Source of the DNA: Paraliobacillus salinarum
Lineage (GTDB): Bacteria; Bacillota; Bacilli; Bacillales; Amphibacillaceae
Direction of reading: 5' to 3'
DNA: 64,000 nucleotides
Assembly: GCF_014083865.1 (NCBI RefSeq)
Contig: NZ_JACEFA010000011.1
Location: 1-64,000, forward strand
A program made the translations under genes and the position numbers. Shown here piece by piece: positions 8,251-18,500 of this stretch (its first letter is position 1; each line of letters begins with the position of its first letter). The notes under the pieces are model-generated. The model was not told the DNA's origin. It ran no database searches and saw nothing but the letters and a program-made list of their open reading frames with translations.

Positions 8251-8287
8251 ACAACCGTCTGTAGACGTTATACAGACGGTTGTTTTT
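8251..8287. terminator. Terminator between sensor kinase and surface protein 1
   Basis: A perfect 13-bp stem, ACAACCGTCTGTA with TACAGACGGTTGT, around a 7-nt loop, followed on the plus strand by six T. It ends the kinase gene. On the minus strand the T-run is weak, but the stem could still serve the converging gene. Confidence 0.9.
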
Positions 8288-8293
8288 TAATGA

Positions 8294-11200
8294 CTATTCT
8301 TTTTTCGTTCTACGATTAGCAACCATGTAAATCGCAAAACTTAATAGCAACATGACCAACCCAATTAACATAAAGTTGAACATATTTGTGGCTGTGTTTG
8401 GTAATTCATTAGATTCAGGTATTTTTTTATTTTGCACTTCAAGTTCTAAGATTTCTTTTTGTCCCTTTTCAATAGTAAATGGAATAGGCGTTTCATCTAA
8501 TTGATAACCAGACGGTGCTTTTGTTTCTACCAGTTGATATTTACCTGGTTTTAAATCAGTTATTGTAAGCTCTCCGTCACTGTTTGTTGTTAAGTCGCGC
8601 TGTAATGTTTCACCATCACTATTTCGCAACTCAAACACCGCTCCTGCTAGCACCTCTCCATTCATATTTACTTTCGTTATACGGACAGAACCAGTGGATA
8701 ACTCATTTGTAATTTCAATTAATGTTGGATCTGTTTGCCCTAACTCAATCTCAAATGAGACTGGCTCTTCATTTAATACATAACCATTAACTGTTTTTAT
8801 TTCCACAAGCTGATAATCGCCTGGCTTTAATTTGGAAATAGAAAATCTACCATTTTTGTCAGTTCTAATATCTGCTTGTAAGACGGTTCCTTCCGCGTCA
8901 ACCAAATCAAATACTACACCCTCCAACGGTACACCATCTTCTCCTTTTTTCATTACCTCGACTGCATTTGTTGAACGTGCGTTTTCATGTTCAAGCTCTA
9001 ATACTTCTTGTTGATTAAATGCAATGGTAAATGGTAATGGTGTCGCATCTAGTTCATGACCAAACGGCGCCGTCGTCTCAATCAGCTGATAATTGCCTGG
9101 TTTAAGTTCATCGATAACGAGAACCCCAGCTTCATTGGTTACTAAGTCTTTAGCAAGCTCATTTCCTTCTTCATCTGTTAATTGGTAAACTGCACCTTCT
9201 AATGTTTCTCCTTCTTCACCGAACTTAGTTAAAGAAGCAGAACCCGTTGTCCATTCATTTGTAATTTCAACTAAAGTACTTTCCGTTTGCCCTAATTCAA
9301 TCTTAAATGAAGTAGGTATCTCATCTAATTGATAACCAGGAATTGAAGCTTTTTCAACAAATTGATAGCTACCAGGTTTTAAGTTGTTCACAACTATTTT
9401 TCCTTCATCATTTGTTGTTAAACCAGTTTCAACCTCTTCTCCCTTATCCGAAAGCAAATCAAAAGTTACACCGGCTAAAGCATCTCCACCTTCCCCGATT
9501 TTTGTTAACTCAACAGAACTCACCGAACGCTCATTTACTTTTGAAACTTCTTTTATTTCTTGTTGATTAAATTCAATAGTGAAGTCCACCGGCTTTTGAT
9601 CTAGATCATGGCCAAATGGCGCTTTCGTTTCAATAAACTGATAATCGCCTGGCTTTAGATTATTAACTACTATTACGCCATTTTCATTTGTTGTTAAACC
9701 AGTTTGCAGATCTTCGCCTGTATCATTAACTAATTTAAATACCGCACCTTCTAGAGTTTCTTCTTCTTCTCCAACTTTTGTTAACTGAACCGATCCAGGT
9801 GTCAATTCATTCGTAAAATCAATTGTTGAAATTTGTGATTCTGTTTGACTTTTAACAATTTCAAATTTTTTCACGTCTGGATTTAACTCATAACCTGGTA
9901 TAGAAGCCGTCTCAACAAACTGGTACTTTCCTGGGCTTAGTCCAACCTTTTCAAGCTTTCCATCTTTGTTTGTTTTTAAATTATCAAAAATGGTATTACC
10001 TTCTTGATCTTGTATCTCAAATGTAACCCCCTCTAGAGGCTTTCCATCTTCACCTAGCTTTTCTAACCGAACGGATCCAGTAATCAATTTATTGTTTGCT
10101 ACTTTAGTAGCAGTTTCTGTTTGCCCTTTTACGACCACTACTTCAATTGGTGTACTGTCTAGTTGATAGTGTTCAGGTGCTTTCGTTTCAATGAATTTAT
10201 ATGTTCCTGGTCTTAGATCATTTACAACAATTTTCCCATGTTCATTTGTTGTGAATATATCACTTTTATCACGTATAACATTATTGCCTTGATCATCGAC
10301 GAGGTTAAATTCAGCCCCTGCCAGTGGTGCATTATTGTTATCTGCATCTACTTTTGTTAGCTCAACAGAGCCTAAAATAATATTATTTTTTGCTGTTTTT
10401 TCTAATACTTTTGTTTGATCCGTTTCAATAGTGAACGAAACGGATTTATCCATGTTTTCGTAACCGAACAATGGTTTAGTTTCGACAAAACGATAGTTTC
10501 CTGGTTCAAGATTTGAAATTTTAATTTTCCCGTTTTCATCTGTTTCCAGACTTTCATATCCAGGAACAACTTCATCATTCTCATCTTGCAATTCAAAGAT
10601 TACCCCTTGTAAAGCCTCTCCAGTCTCTGCGTCTGTTTTTATTAGCTCTACATCACGAATGATTTTGGCATTGGTTATTGTTTCGTTAATCGTATCAGCG
10701 TCTACTTTTACTATTTGCTGATCATTGATACCGACAACATAACCTTCTGGAGCATTGGTTTCTTTTAATATATAGTCTCCGTAAATTAGTTTATTAAAAG
10801 TTACCGTACCATCTGCACCTGTCGTCTCTTTCTTAATAAATTCTGTATTATCTGCATTCCATAATTCAAATGTTGCTCCTGATAATTTTTCTGAAGAATC
10901 ATCTTTATTCACTTTGGTAACTATTAAACTACCAACATTACCATCAATTCCTCCACCAATACTACTCATATCTATTGCTTTGTTTACAGAGTCAGAGTGC
11001 TTAAATCCTTCTGCTGTAATACCACCCAACTTAATCTCATTCGTTATGTTTTTATTCGTGTCATCAACAAACATGATTCGCGAATCATATTCAAGTACAT
11101 AGCCTTTTTCTACAGAATTAACAAATTCAAGAACAAAACGATCACGTTGGTCTTCTGTTTGTGTGTATTCAATTGTATAGTCTGTTCCTTCACTTAGCTT

Positions 11201-14071
11201 CGTTGATAGATCTTTTACAATTTTATTATTCTCTACTTTTGTACCATAAATAACAAAAGAGTCTGGATATAGTGATTGATTTACACCTAAAGTATCCGTA
11301 ATCTCAACATCATTCACTTTAGATTGTGAAAAATTAATATCTACTGTCCAATTGACAATACGAGGATTGTCATTATTTTGATTAGCTGACTTGTCAACTA
11401 ACGTACCACCCTCATGCGGTGACACCGTTCCAGTTAAATCAAATTGCTGACCTGTATCATCTTTGATTGTTGCAGTGTTATTATACGTACCTTCTACCAT
11501 TTCACCGTTCAAATCAGTTTCAAATTCGATAAGATATGCTTCGGTTATAGTGTTTTTGAAATGCACTTCAAAACCTGGTTGGCCATTTTCTACAACTTCT
11601 ATAATATCGTACTGACTTGAGTCAATCTCTTCTCCTCGTGTAAAGGAATTAGCTTCTGACCCGCGATTCATTGCATACACTTTGACCGTATTGATATCAA
11701 AGTTTTGGTTTTTCTCAATGATATCACGCACTACTGGGTTTACAAGTGTTGTGTCATTATAGTTTATGCCAATTTCCCAAGTAACTGTCTTGTTGACAAC
11801 ATTATACGTTCCGCCTTTAAAACCATTTTCCTTTGTATAACTACCAGGATCAAACGTAGCGCTTCCTGTCTGTGTTTGATCAATATTGTCTGTTGTTTGC
11901 CAAGTAGCATCCACAATATTCTTGTATGAAGCACCATAACCAGCGACGTCAAAATCTATATCTGTCGTATAACTAATATCAACACGTTTTGTTATTTGCG
12001 TTAAGAAAGTTATTTTAAAAGCTTTAGATGCTTGATCAAATGTTGCTTCATATTCCGCATTTGACAGCAGAGTGCCACCATGTTTGATAACGATATCGTC
12101 TACTCGAGGTGTAAAACCATCAGGCATCGTGTCCTCAATAATAAGGTTATTCATTTCATACTGATCTTTGTTAAGCGAAATCGACCAATCTTTTGTTTTC
12201 GCCTTATAATCAGCGGCTTTTCCCGTTTTAATTAAAACCCCTTGCTTAATATTACCGGTACTAGTCACTTCATTATTGTTACCATCTACTACTTTATTCG
12301 TTACGCTGAAATCACTTTCTACTCGATCACTTACAGTTGTTTGATAATCAATAATAAACGGCTGTCCCTCAATATCACTATTCATATTAATTTTGAAACC
12401 GTTTCGCAACTCACTATCTACGTTTTCCTGAACAGGAGTAAACGTATAATTACCAGCAGGAACAGGGTCTCCTTTTGTCGCCTCACCGGTATTTGGATCA
12501 ATGGAAGCATAGTAAACAGCCACATCACCTTTTAACTCTTGATTTTGACCAAAAATATCTTTAATATGTGCATTTGCTTGTTGAATGTTCTTTTGGTTGA
12601 AATTATATTTAATTTCCCAATCAATCGTTTGTTCTACCCCATTATAATTACTGTTCGATTTTTCAAGGGGCTTACCACGCTTCACTGTTTGGCTAGCTGT
12701 AGCAGATATTTCTTCTAAGTTATCGCCTGATAACAGTGCTGTGTTCTTATACTTTGTTGCAGTATCATCCGGATCAACAGCAGTATCATATACAATACGA
12801 TATGCATCAGAAATATTCCCAAGTTGTAAGTCGAATTGATCACCAAATGTATGGTCCGTAATCTCTTCTCCAACACTTGCAACTGTACCATCCGCATTCA
12901 TTGTCAGCTTATAAACTTTTAACGAACCAGGTACAAAAGACTGTCCAGCACTTAAGTTGTCTTTTAATATACCATTCTGAATATCTTCTAAACTTTTATT
13001 AAAATCTACTTCCCAAGTTATTGTTTCCGTATTATAAGGACGATCTACATTCTGTACACGCTTATCAATTCCATTTACAGATGGCTGAAAACGAACAGGA
13101 AAATCAATCGATCCCTCTCCTTTGACCGGGATAGAAATTTGTTGATCAGCTTCTTCGGCAAAGTGTTCATCAAAGAGTGACTCTAACTCGATCCACCCAA
13201 CTACATTGGAGTTATTTTCTATTTCTTCGTTAAAAGTGATTACAATCTTATTATCATTTGTTACAACAAAGCTGCCAAACTCTACTCCCAACTCATTTGT
13301 GAGCGGTATAGGATCGGGATTGGGTGATACCGTTAAGAATTCCGGTAAATCTATAGTATAACTCGATCCACCCGTATAGGAATGATTATCTGGTAATGAA
13401 AATTCGTAGTTAAATATTGCTTTAAATTCTTCAAATGGCGCTACAACATTAATAACCTCATTTGGATTAACAATTTGAGGTTCACTATCTTTCTTTTGAA
13501 TTTTCAGAGTTACATCATCAATAATACTTTCACTGATTACTTGATTCGTAACTTGAGTCTTCACTACCTCTGTCACTTTTTTATTTTTTTCTAAATCGCT
13601 ATCCCTTGATTCTTTCGTAACATTTAGATCTTTATTTTGTGTCGATTTGTCCTCTTCAGACGTTTCTACACCGTCGTTTTGTTGATCTTGACTAGAACCA
13701 ACAACCTTAAGATCTAATACGCCGTGTGCATCTGGGTTTTTAATTACTTCTTCATTAAATGTAAAAGTAATCATATTATTTTTTGTTTCATAGTTTCCAA
13801 TATCTGTTCTTTCATACGTGACTGCACCATTATTTGGTTCTATATCTATTGGTGCTTCCAAAGTATATGAATCATTTGCTTCTACTAGTTGATCAACAAT
13901 AGACCAATTAACCTGTAAAAATTGTCCTTCCTCTCCATCCATCACAGTTACTTCTTTAAAAATAGTACCTTCCATTTCTTTTGCTTGTGTTATTTGTGGA
14001 GAAACAACACTAGAAGTAATGGTTTGCAATAGAATTAGAAATACCAAAAATAAACTTGCATTCTTTTTCAC
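8294..14071 (-). CDS. LPNTA-anchored surface protein 1 with nine Cna-B/SpaA repeats
   Basis: This 1925-aa protein is a predicted cell-wall-anchored adhesin. It starts at GTG (GAGGGG 8 nt upstream) with a signal peptide ending near residue 30. Residues about 30-135 form a beta-rich domain. An acidic, low-complexity linker (about 135-185) follows. About 190-1020 holds repeated collagen-binding/SdrG-like beta domains with recurring T.TW.V motifs. About 1042-1883 is a stalk of nine Cna-B/SpaA repeats, each with a Lys in an LTK-type strand and Glu in an ETKAP-type motif, as expected for isopeptide-bonded stalks. It ends with sorting signal LPNTA (from residue 1890), a hydrophobic span and RRTKKE. 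LPNTA replaces the usual LPXTG. The gene converges on the sensor kinase and diverges from the response regulator. The binding target is unknown. Confidence 0.92.
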   Translation of the reverse strand: MKKNASLFLVFLILLQTITSSVVSPQITQAKEMEGTIFKEVTVMDGEEGQFLQVNWSIVDQLVEANDSYTLEAPIDIEPNNGAVTYERTDIGNYETKNNMITFTFNEEVIKNPDAHGVLDLKVVGSSQDQQNDGVETSEEDKSTQNKDLNVTKESRDSDLEKNKKVTEVVKTQVTNQVISESIIDDVTLKIQKKDSEPQIVNPNEVINVVAPFEEFKAIFNYEFSLPDNHSYTGGSSYTIDLPEFLTVSPNPDPIPLTNELGVEFGSFVVTNDNKIVITFNEEIENNSNVVGWIELESLFDEHFAEEADQQISIPVKGEGSIDFPVRFQPSVNGIDKRVQNVDRPYNTETITWEVDFNKSLEDIQNGILKDNLSAGQSFVPGSLKVYKLTMNADGTVASVGEEITDHTFGDQFDLQLGNISDAYRIVYDTAVDPDDTATKYKNTALLSGDNLEEISATASQTVKRGKPLEKSNSNYNGVEQTIDWEIKYNFNQKNIQQANAHIKDIFGQNQELKGDVAVYYASIDPNTGEATKGDPVPAGNYTFTPVQENVDSELRNGFKINMNSDIEGQPFIIDYQTTVSDRVESDFSVTNKVVDGNNNEVTSTGNIKQGVLIKTGKAADYKAKTKDWSISLNKDQYEMNNLIIEDTMPDGFTPRVDDIVIKHGGTLLSNAEYEATFDQASKAFKITFLTQITKRVDISYTTDIDFDVAGYGASYKNIVDATWQTTDNIDQTQTGSATFDPGSYTKENGFKGGTYNVVNKTVTWEIGINYNDTTLVNPVVRDIIEKNQNFDINTVKVYAMNRGSEANSFTRGEEIDSSQYDIIEVVENGQPGFEVHFKNTITEAYLIEFETDLNGEMVEGTYNNTATIKDDTGQQFDLTGTVSPHEGGTLVDKSANQNNDNPRIVNWTVDINFSQSKVNDVEITDTLGVNQSLYPDSFVIYGTKVENNKIVKDLSTKLSEGTDYTIEYTQTEDQRDRFVLEFVNSVEKGYVLEYDSRIMFVDDTNKNITNEIKLGGITAEGFKHSDSVNKAIDMSSIGGGIDGNVGSLIVTKVNKDDSSEKLSGATFELWNADNTEFIKKETTGADGTVTFNKLIYGDYILKETNAPEGYVVGINDQQIVKVDADTINETITNAKIIRDVELIKTDAETGEALQGVIFELQDENDEVVPGYESLETDENGKIKISNLEPGNYRFVETKPLFGYENMDKSVSFTIETDQTKVLEKTAKNNIILGSVELTKVDADNNNAPLAGAEFNLVDDQGNNVIRDKSDIFTTNEHGKIVVNDLRPGTYKFIETKAPEHYQLDSTPIEVVVVKGQTETATKVANNKLITGSVRLEKLGEDGKPLEGVTFEIQDQEGNTIFDNLKTNKDGKLEKVGLSPGKYQFVETASIPGYELNPDVKKFEIVKSQTESQISTIDFTNELTPGSVQLTKVGEEEETLEGAVFKLVNDTGEDLQTGLTTNENGVIVVNNLKPGDYQFIETKAPFGHDLDQKPVDFTIEFNQQEIKEVSKVNERSVSSVELTKIGEGGDALAGVTFDLLSDKGEEVETGLTTNDEGKIVVNNLKPGSYQFVEKASIPGYQLDEIPTSFKIELGQTESTLVEITNEWTTGSASLTKFGEEGETLEGAVYQLTDEEGNELAKDLVTNEAGVLVIDELKPGNYQLIETTAPFGHELDATPLPFTIAFNQQEVLELEHENARSTNAVEVMKKGEDGVPLEGVVFDLVDAEGTVLQADIRTDKNGRFSISKLKPGDYQLVEIKTVNGYVLNEEPVSFEIELGQTDPTLIEITNELSTGSVRITKVNMNGEVLAGAVFELRNSDGETLQRDLTTNSDGELTITDLKPGKYQLVETKAPSGYQLDETPIPFTIEKGQKEILELEVQNKKIPESNELPNTATNMFNFMLIGLVMLLLSFAIYMVANRRTKKE
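8420..10945 (-). repeat. Nine tandem Cna-B/SpaA domain repeats
   Basis: These are in-frame repeats of about 280 bp (about 93 aa), each starting like GSVELTKV and containing a YQFIETKAP-type motif. Copies near 8.8-9.8 kb are the most alike, while the N-terminal copies (10.3-10.9 kb) are more divergent. Repeats of this type can expand or contract by recombination. Confidence 0.88.
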
Positions 14072-14401
14072 TGCATTTTCCCCTCTCTTTTAATAATTAA
14101 TGATCCTAGCAAGTAGCAATTTCTACTTTCACCACAATAAAAGTATTGATTTATGTAGTATTAAAATCTAAATGTAATGATTTTTCATAAATGCTGAATC
14201 AACTCTTTTTTCAAGTTTCCATCCAAACATTCCCTTTTATTTGTTCTAGACAATCAATGAAACTATATTAAAATTAACTATACAAATTCTTTACACATCA
14301 AAAATCTGTACAAAAACTATACATAAGAACGCCATTTTTTCACTTAATATGATATAATTATTGGAATAATTATTTAATTTATTGGAAAGGTGGTAATCTT
14401 T
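14072..14401. promoter_or_regulatory. Divergent regulatory region between surface protein 1 and the response regulator
   Basis: This 330-bp AT-rich region holds no gene. It carries four CTNTACA heptamers at 14278-14323. A TATAGT hexamer (14262-14267, minus strand) lies 10 nt from the nearest heptamer in the direction of the surface gene. A TATAAT (14353-14358, plus strand) lies upstream of the regulator and has no recognisable -35, as expected of an activator-dependent or weak promoter. Confidence 0.6.
14278..14323 (-). promoter_or_regulatory. SARP-type operator: two pairs of CTNTACA heptamers
   Basis: On the plus strand the pairs are CTATACA-AATT-CTTTACA (14278-14295) and CTGTACA-AAAA-CTATACA (14306-14323). 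Heptamers within a pair have an 11-bp period, and the pairs are 10 nt apart. SARP regulators such as ActII-ORF4 and DnrI bind heptamer repeats of this period just upstream of the -10. The same motif lies before surface protein 2. Binding by the neighbouring regulator is inferred. Confidence 0.65.
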
Positions 14402-15529
14402 ATGCAAGCAATTTTGGTTGACGACGAACATTTAGCATTGGATTTGCTATCTCATCAACTTAAAAAGTTTACTACAGTTAATATTATTGGGTGTTTTACT
14501 GAGTTTGATGTAACTCAATCAGCAGAACTTTTACAAAATACTAATATCGTGTTCTTAGATATAGACATGCCCAATAATAATGGATTAGACTTAGCCGAAA
14601 AAATAACAGCTATAAATCCTTCTATATCAATAGTTTTCGTAACTGCTTATGATGAATTTGCGATTAAAGCATTTGAATTAGATGCATTAGATTACTTACT
14701 GAAACCAATAAAAGCTGATCGATTAAAGAAAACAATAGATAGAATTTTCCAAAATGAATCAAAAAGAAAAATGGAAGCTCCCACCGAAGAAGAACTTATT
14801 ATTAACGTTAGTCACGAATTATCTTTTGAATTAAGTCAACAAACAATATCAATCAAATGGCGTACAAAGAAATCTAGAGAATTACTTCTATACTTATTAC
14901 ACCATCGGGGAAAATCGATTCATAAAGCAGAGCTGGTTGAGTTATTTTGGCCAGAAAGCAAAGATCCCTTCGCTCAGCTCTATACAACTATTTATCATAT
15001 TCGAAAAAGTCTGGCGGAATTCAAGAATTATATTCAGATTGATAACAAAAATGATTACTATCAATTGCTATTAACAAATACAAAAGTTGACCTTTTTGAA
15101 TGGGAAAAAAGAATGAAACAACTACTACCATTAACTAATGAAAATAGCGATACTTTCGAGAAAACAATGAAGTTATATAAACACGCTTACCTAGAAACAT
15201 ACAATTATGTCTGGGCTGAGTCAGATAGATTTCGTTTGGAGCAATTATGGCTTAATTATGCATGGAATATCGCCATGTGGTATCAAGAAAAAGGAAAGAT
15301 CCATAATGCAATTACTTGGCTCCAACGTATAGTTAACACAAAATCGGACCATGAAATGGCACACTTTTCATTATTAAAGCTTTACAGTCAATTAAAAGAA
15401 ATTAATTTGGTAAAAACCCAATACAATACCTTTACTACTATTTGTGCTGACATGGGAATTAAAGTGAGTGACGAAATTCGCCAGTGGTACAGTGAATGGG
15501 AAAAAGAAAATACTACTCTTTTCTCTTAA
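14402..15529 (+). CDS. Response regulator with SARP-type output (receiver, winged helix, BTAD)
   Basis: This 375-aa protein couples a LytR-like receiver to a SARP output. The receiver (1-118) shows the acidic pocket DDE at 7-9, phospho-acceptor Asp53 in FLDIDMP, Thr in FVTAYDEFA and Lys101 in LLKPIK. About 145-215 is a Trans_reg_C-like winged helix (KSRELLLYLLHHRGKSIHKA, then TIYHIRKSL). About 220-370 is a helical bacterial transcriptional activator (BTAD) domain. The ATG at 14402 is chosen because GGAAAGGTGG lies 8 nt upstream; a GTG at 14390 falls inside that site. SARP regulators are best known from actinomycetes. The partner is probably the kinase at 5201, and the targets probably the two adjoining surface genes. 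Confidence 0.9.
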   Translation: MQAILVDDEHLALDLLSHQLKKFTTVNIIGCFTEFDVTQSAELLQNTNIVFLDIDMPNNNGLDLAEKITAINPSISIVFVTAYDEFAIKAFELDALDYLLKPIKADRLKKTIDRIFQNESKRKMEAPTEEELIINVSHELSFELSQQTISIKWRTKKSRELLLYLLHHRGKSIHKAELVELFWPESKDPFAQLYTTIYHIRKSLAEFKNYIQIDNKNDYYQLLLTNTKVDLFEWEKRMKQLLPLTNENSDTFEKTMKLYKHAYLETYNYVWAESDRFRLEQLWLNYAWNIAMWYQEKGKIHNAITWLQRIVNTKSDHEMAHFSLLKLYSQLKEINLVKTQYNTFTTICADMGIKVSDEIRQWYSEWEKENTTLFS

Positions 15530-15546
15530 TTAATTTCTTACTGAAT

Positions 15547-15592
15547 AAAAAAACTTCCGTTGCACATAAGAGATGTGCTACGGAAGTTTTTT
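15547..15592. terminator. Bidirectional terminator between regulator and surface protein 2
   Basis: AAAACTTCCGT pairs with ACGGAAGTTTT, and GCACAT with ATGTGC inside, with a long A-tract before and a T-tract after. It can terminate both converging genes. Confidence 0.9.
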
Positions 15593-15597
15593 AATTA

Positions 15598-18500
15598 CTA
15601 TTCTTTTTTTCTTCTAATTAAGATTAGCGAAATTAATCCTAATAAAGTTAACACGATACCAATAAGTTGGTAATTAAACATATCAGTAGCTGTGTTAGGC
15701 AATTTTTGACCAGGATCATTCGGTTGTTTTGGACCTTCTGGTGTTTCTGGTTTCTCCGGTTTCTCTGGTTCAACCGGATTCGGTGGATCGAATGGTACAA
15801 CTGGAACAGTATTTGAATCTTCTCTTGGATTATCGTTTACTTGGATTTCTGCTTTGTTGTCGATAATCGCTACTTCTATACCCGCTTTGATCTTCGCTGT
15901 AATTTCTAATGTTAATGTTTGACCTGCGATTTGATCAAGCGTTGCACGATCCACTTTCAGCGTAACTAACTGTCCATCAGTGACAACTTCATAATCAACA
16001 GCGGCACCATCGACTAATGCTTTTGCACTCACTACATCTAGACGATCGTCTAACGTGTCTGTCAATGTCAGGTACTCAAATCCTGTCAAATCTTCTGGCA
16101 CGACTGTGTTGACTTGGTAGTTATATTCCTTATCAAATTCTTTTTCTACCATTTCTTTACCGTACGTTCCATCGTTTCCTTCCACTTCCTTCTCCACTTC
16201 TGGAGTTGGTGGACCTGGAGGAATAACTGGTACGATATTTGAATCAATCGTCGGATCATCGTTTACTTGAATACTTGCTTGGTTATTTATTACTTCAATT
16301 TCAACGTCTGCATTGATTTTTGCGGTAATGACAAGTTTGATCTCTTTGCCAGCGTAAGTTTGGATCTGTTCCTTGTTTAACTCTACCGTAACCAGTTGGC
16401 CTGTCGTTACAGCTTCTAAATCAGACAATTCGCCATCAACAAGTACTTGAGTACCTTCGATTGTTAGGCGGCTGTCTAATTCATCGGAGATGGTCACCGT
16501 CTGATACCCGGTTACATTTACTGGTAATGGAGACGTGACATTGTATTCATATGCTTCTCCTCTGACCTTCTCCACTGCTTCTTCTGCCTTCTCACCATCA
16601 ATATCCTTTTCAATCGTTGGTTTTTCTGGTGGTGGCATAACTGGTACGATATTAGAATCTTTGCTTGGATTATCGTTCACTTGGATTTCTGCCTTGTTGT
16701 CTATAATCGCTACTTCTGTACCCGCTTTGATCTTCGCTGTAATTTCTAATGTTAATGTTTGACCTGCGATTTGATCAAGCGTTGCACGATCCACTTTCAG
16801 GGTAACTAACTGTCCAGCTATGACTACTTCATAATCGACAGCCACGCCATCCACTAGCGCTTGCGCACTTACGATGTCTAAACGATCATCTAGTGTATCT
16901 GTTAGTGTTAAATAAGTGAATCCAGTTAAGTCTGTAGGAATAACGGTTTTTACATGATATTTGTACTCTTTGTCTAGTTCTTTTTCAACTAGATCTTTTC
17001 CAAATTCCCCATCATTACCTTCCACCTCTTTTTCCACATCAGGTGTTGGTGGAGGAGTAACAGTAACAGGTGGTGTTGTTATCTTACTATCTTGACCTGA
17101 TTCATTTGTAAAATCTAAGTCAGCTGTATTTGGAATCTGATTGTTCACATAATCATCCATATTTGTATCAGGATGAATTTTAGCAGGTATTACAAGTTCT
17201 ATTTGTCCTTTCCCTTGTAAACCAGCAAAATCTGTTACTTCGACTTTCACATCATTTCCATTGACTGTTACAGTTAATCCTGCATATTCCTGACCATCAA
17301 CAGTGGCCTTAACACCAGCAGCATTGACAACAAGACCAAGATCAACTTTATCTGTAACAATATATTTTTCATAGTCTTCAATATTAGTTGGCAGTTCCGT
17401 AATTACATTGTAATTATATTCCTTGTTATAATCTATATTTAGATGTTCAACGCCTTCTACATCCTTGTCTATATTAGGTTTTGTCGGAGGAATAACCGGA
17501 ACGATATTTGAGTCAATATTTGGGTCATCGTTGACTTGAATACTTGCTTGGTTATCAATTACTTCAATTTCTGTATCAGCATTAATTGTTGCAGTGATAA
17601 CTAGCTTTATCTCACTTCCAGCTAATTCTTTAATTTGACTTTCATTTAACGTTAAAGTAACGAGTTGTCCATCTATTGTTGCTTCCAGTTCAGAATTAAC
17701 ACCATTAACTAAAATGTTTGTTGATTGAATACTCAATCTTGAATCTAACTCATCAGAAATTGTTACTGTTTTGTATCCTGTAACATTTTCTGGAAGGTTA
17801 GAAATGACATTATAGTTATATTCTTCTCCTCTTAATTTAACAACTGCTTCTTGAGCCTTTTCACCATCAATGTCTTTTTCAATCATTGGTTTTTCTGGCG
17901 GCGGATTTACTGGTACAATATTTGAATCTACACTTGGATTATCGTTCACTTGGATTTCTGCCTTGTTGTCGATAATCGCTACTTCTGTGCCGTCTTTAAT
18001 CTTCGCGGTAATTTCTAATGTTAATGTTTGACCTGCGATTTGATCAAGCGTTGCACGATCCACTTTCAGGGTAACTAACTGTCCAGCTACGACTACTTCA
18101 TAATCGACAGCCACTCCATCCACTAGTGCTTGCGCATTTACGATGTCTAGTCTGCTGTCTAGTGTATCTGTTAAAGTAATGTGCTCATAGCCTACTAAAT
18201 CTTCTGGTACAACCGTGTTGACTTGGTAGTTATACTCTTTCTCCAATTCTTTTTCTACTAAATCTTTGCCGTATGTGCCGTCATTTCCTTCTACTTCCTT
18301 CTCCACTTCTGGAGTTGGTGGTTGTGGTGGAATTACTGGCACGATATTGGAATCAATGTTCGGATTATCGTTCACTTGAATACTTGCTTGGTTATTGATT
18401 ACTTCAATTTCAACGTCTGCATTGATTTTTGCGGTAATCACTAACTTAATCTCTTTCCCTGCAAGTGCTTGGATTTGCGTTTCATCTAAAATCACGGTAA

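Noticed and set aside
8420-10945. Regular repeats suggesting a CRISPR-like array
   Set aside because: The period is about 280 bp and the repeats are in-frame protein domains; no short repeat-spacer pattern and no cas genes are present.
10402-12897. Several 60-100 codon open frames within surface protein 1 on both strands
   Set aside because: All overlap the long gene in other frames, have no ribosome binding sites and show no family resemblance.
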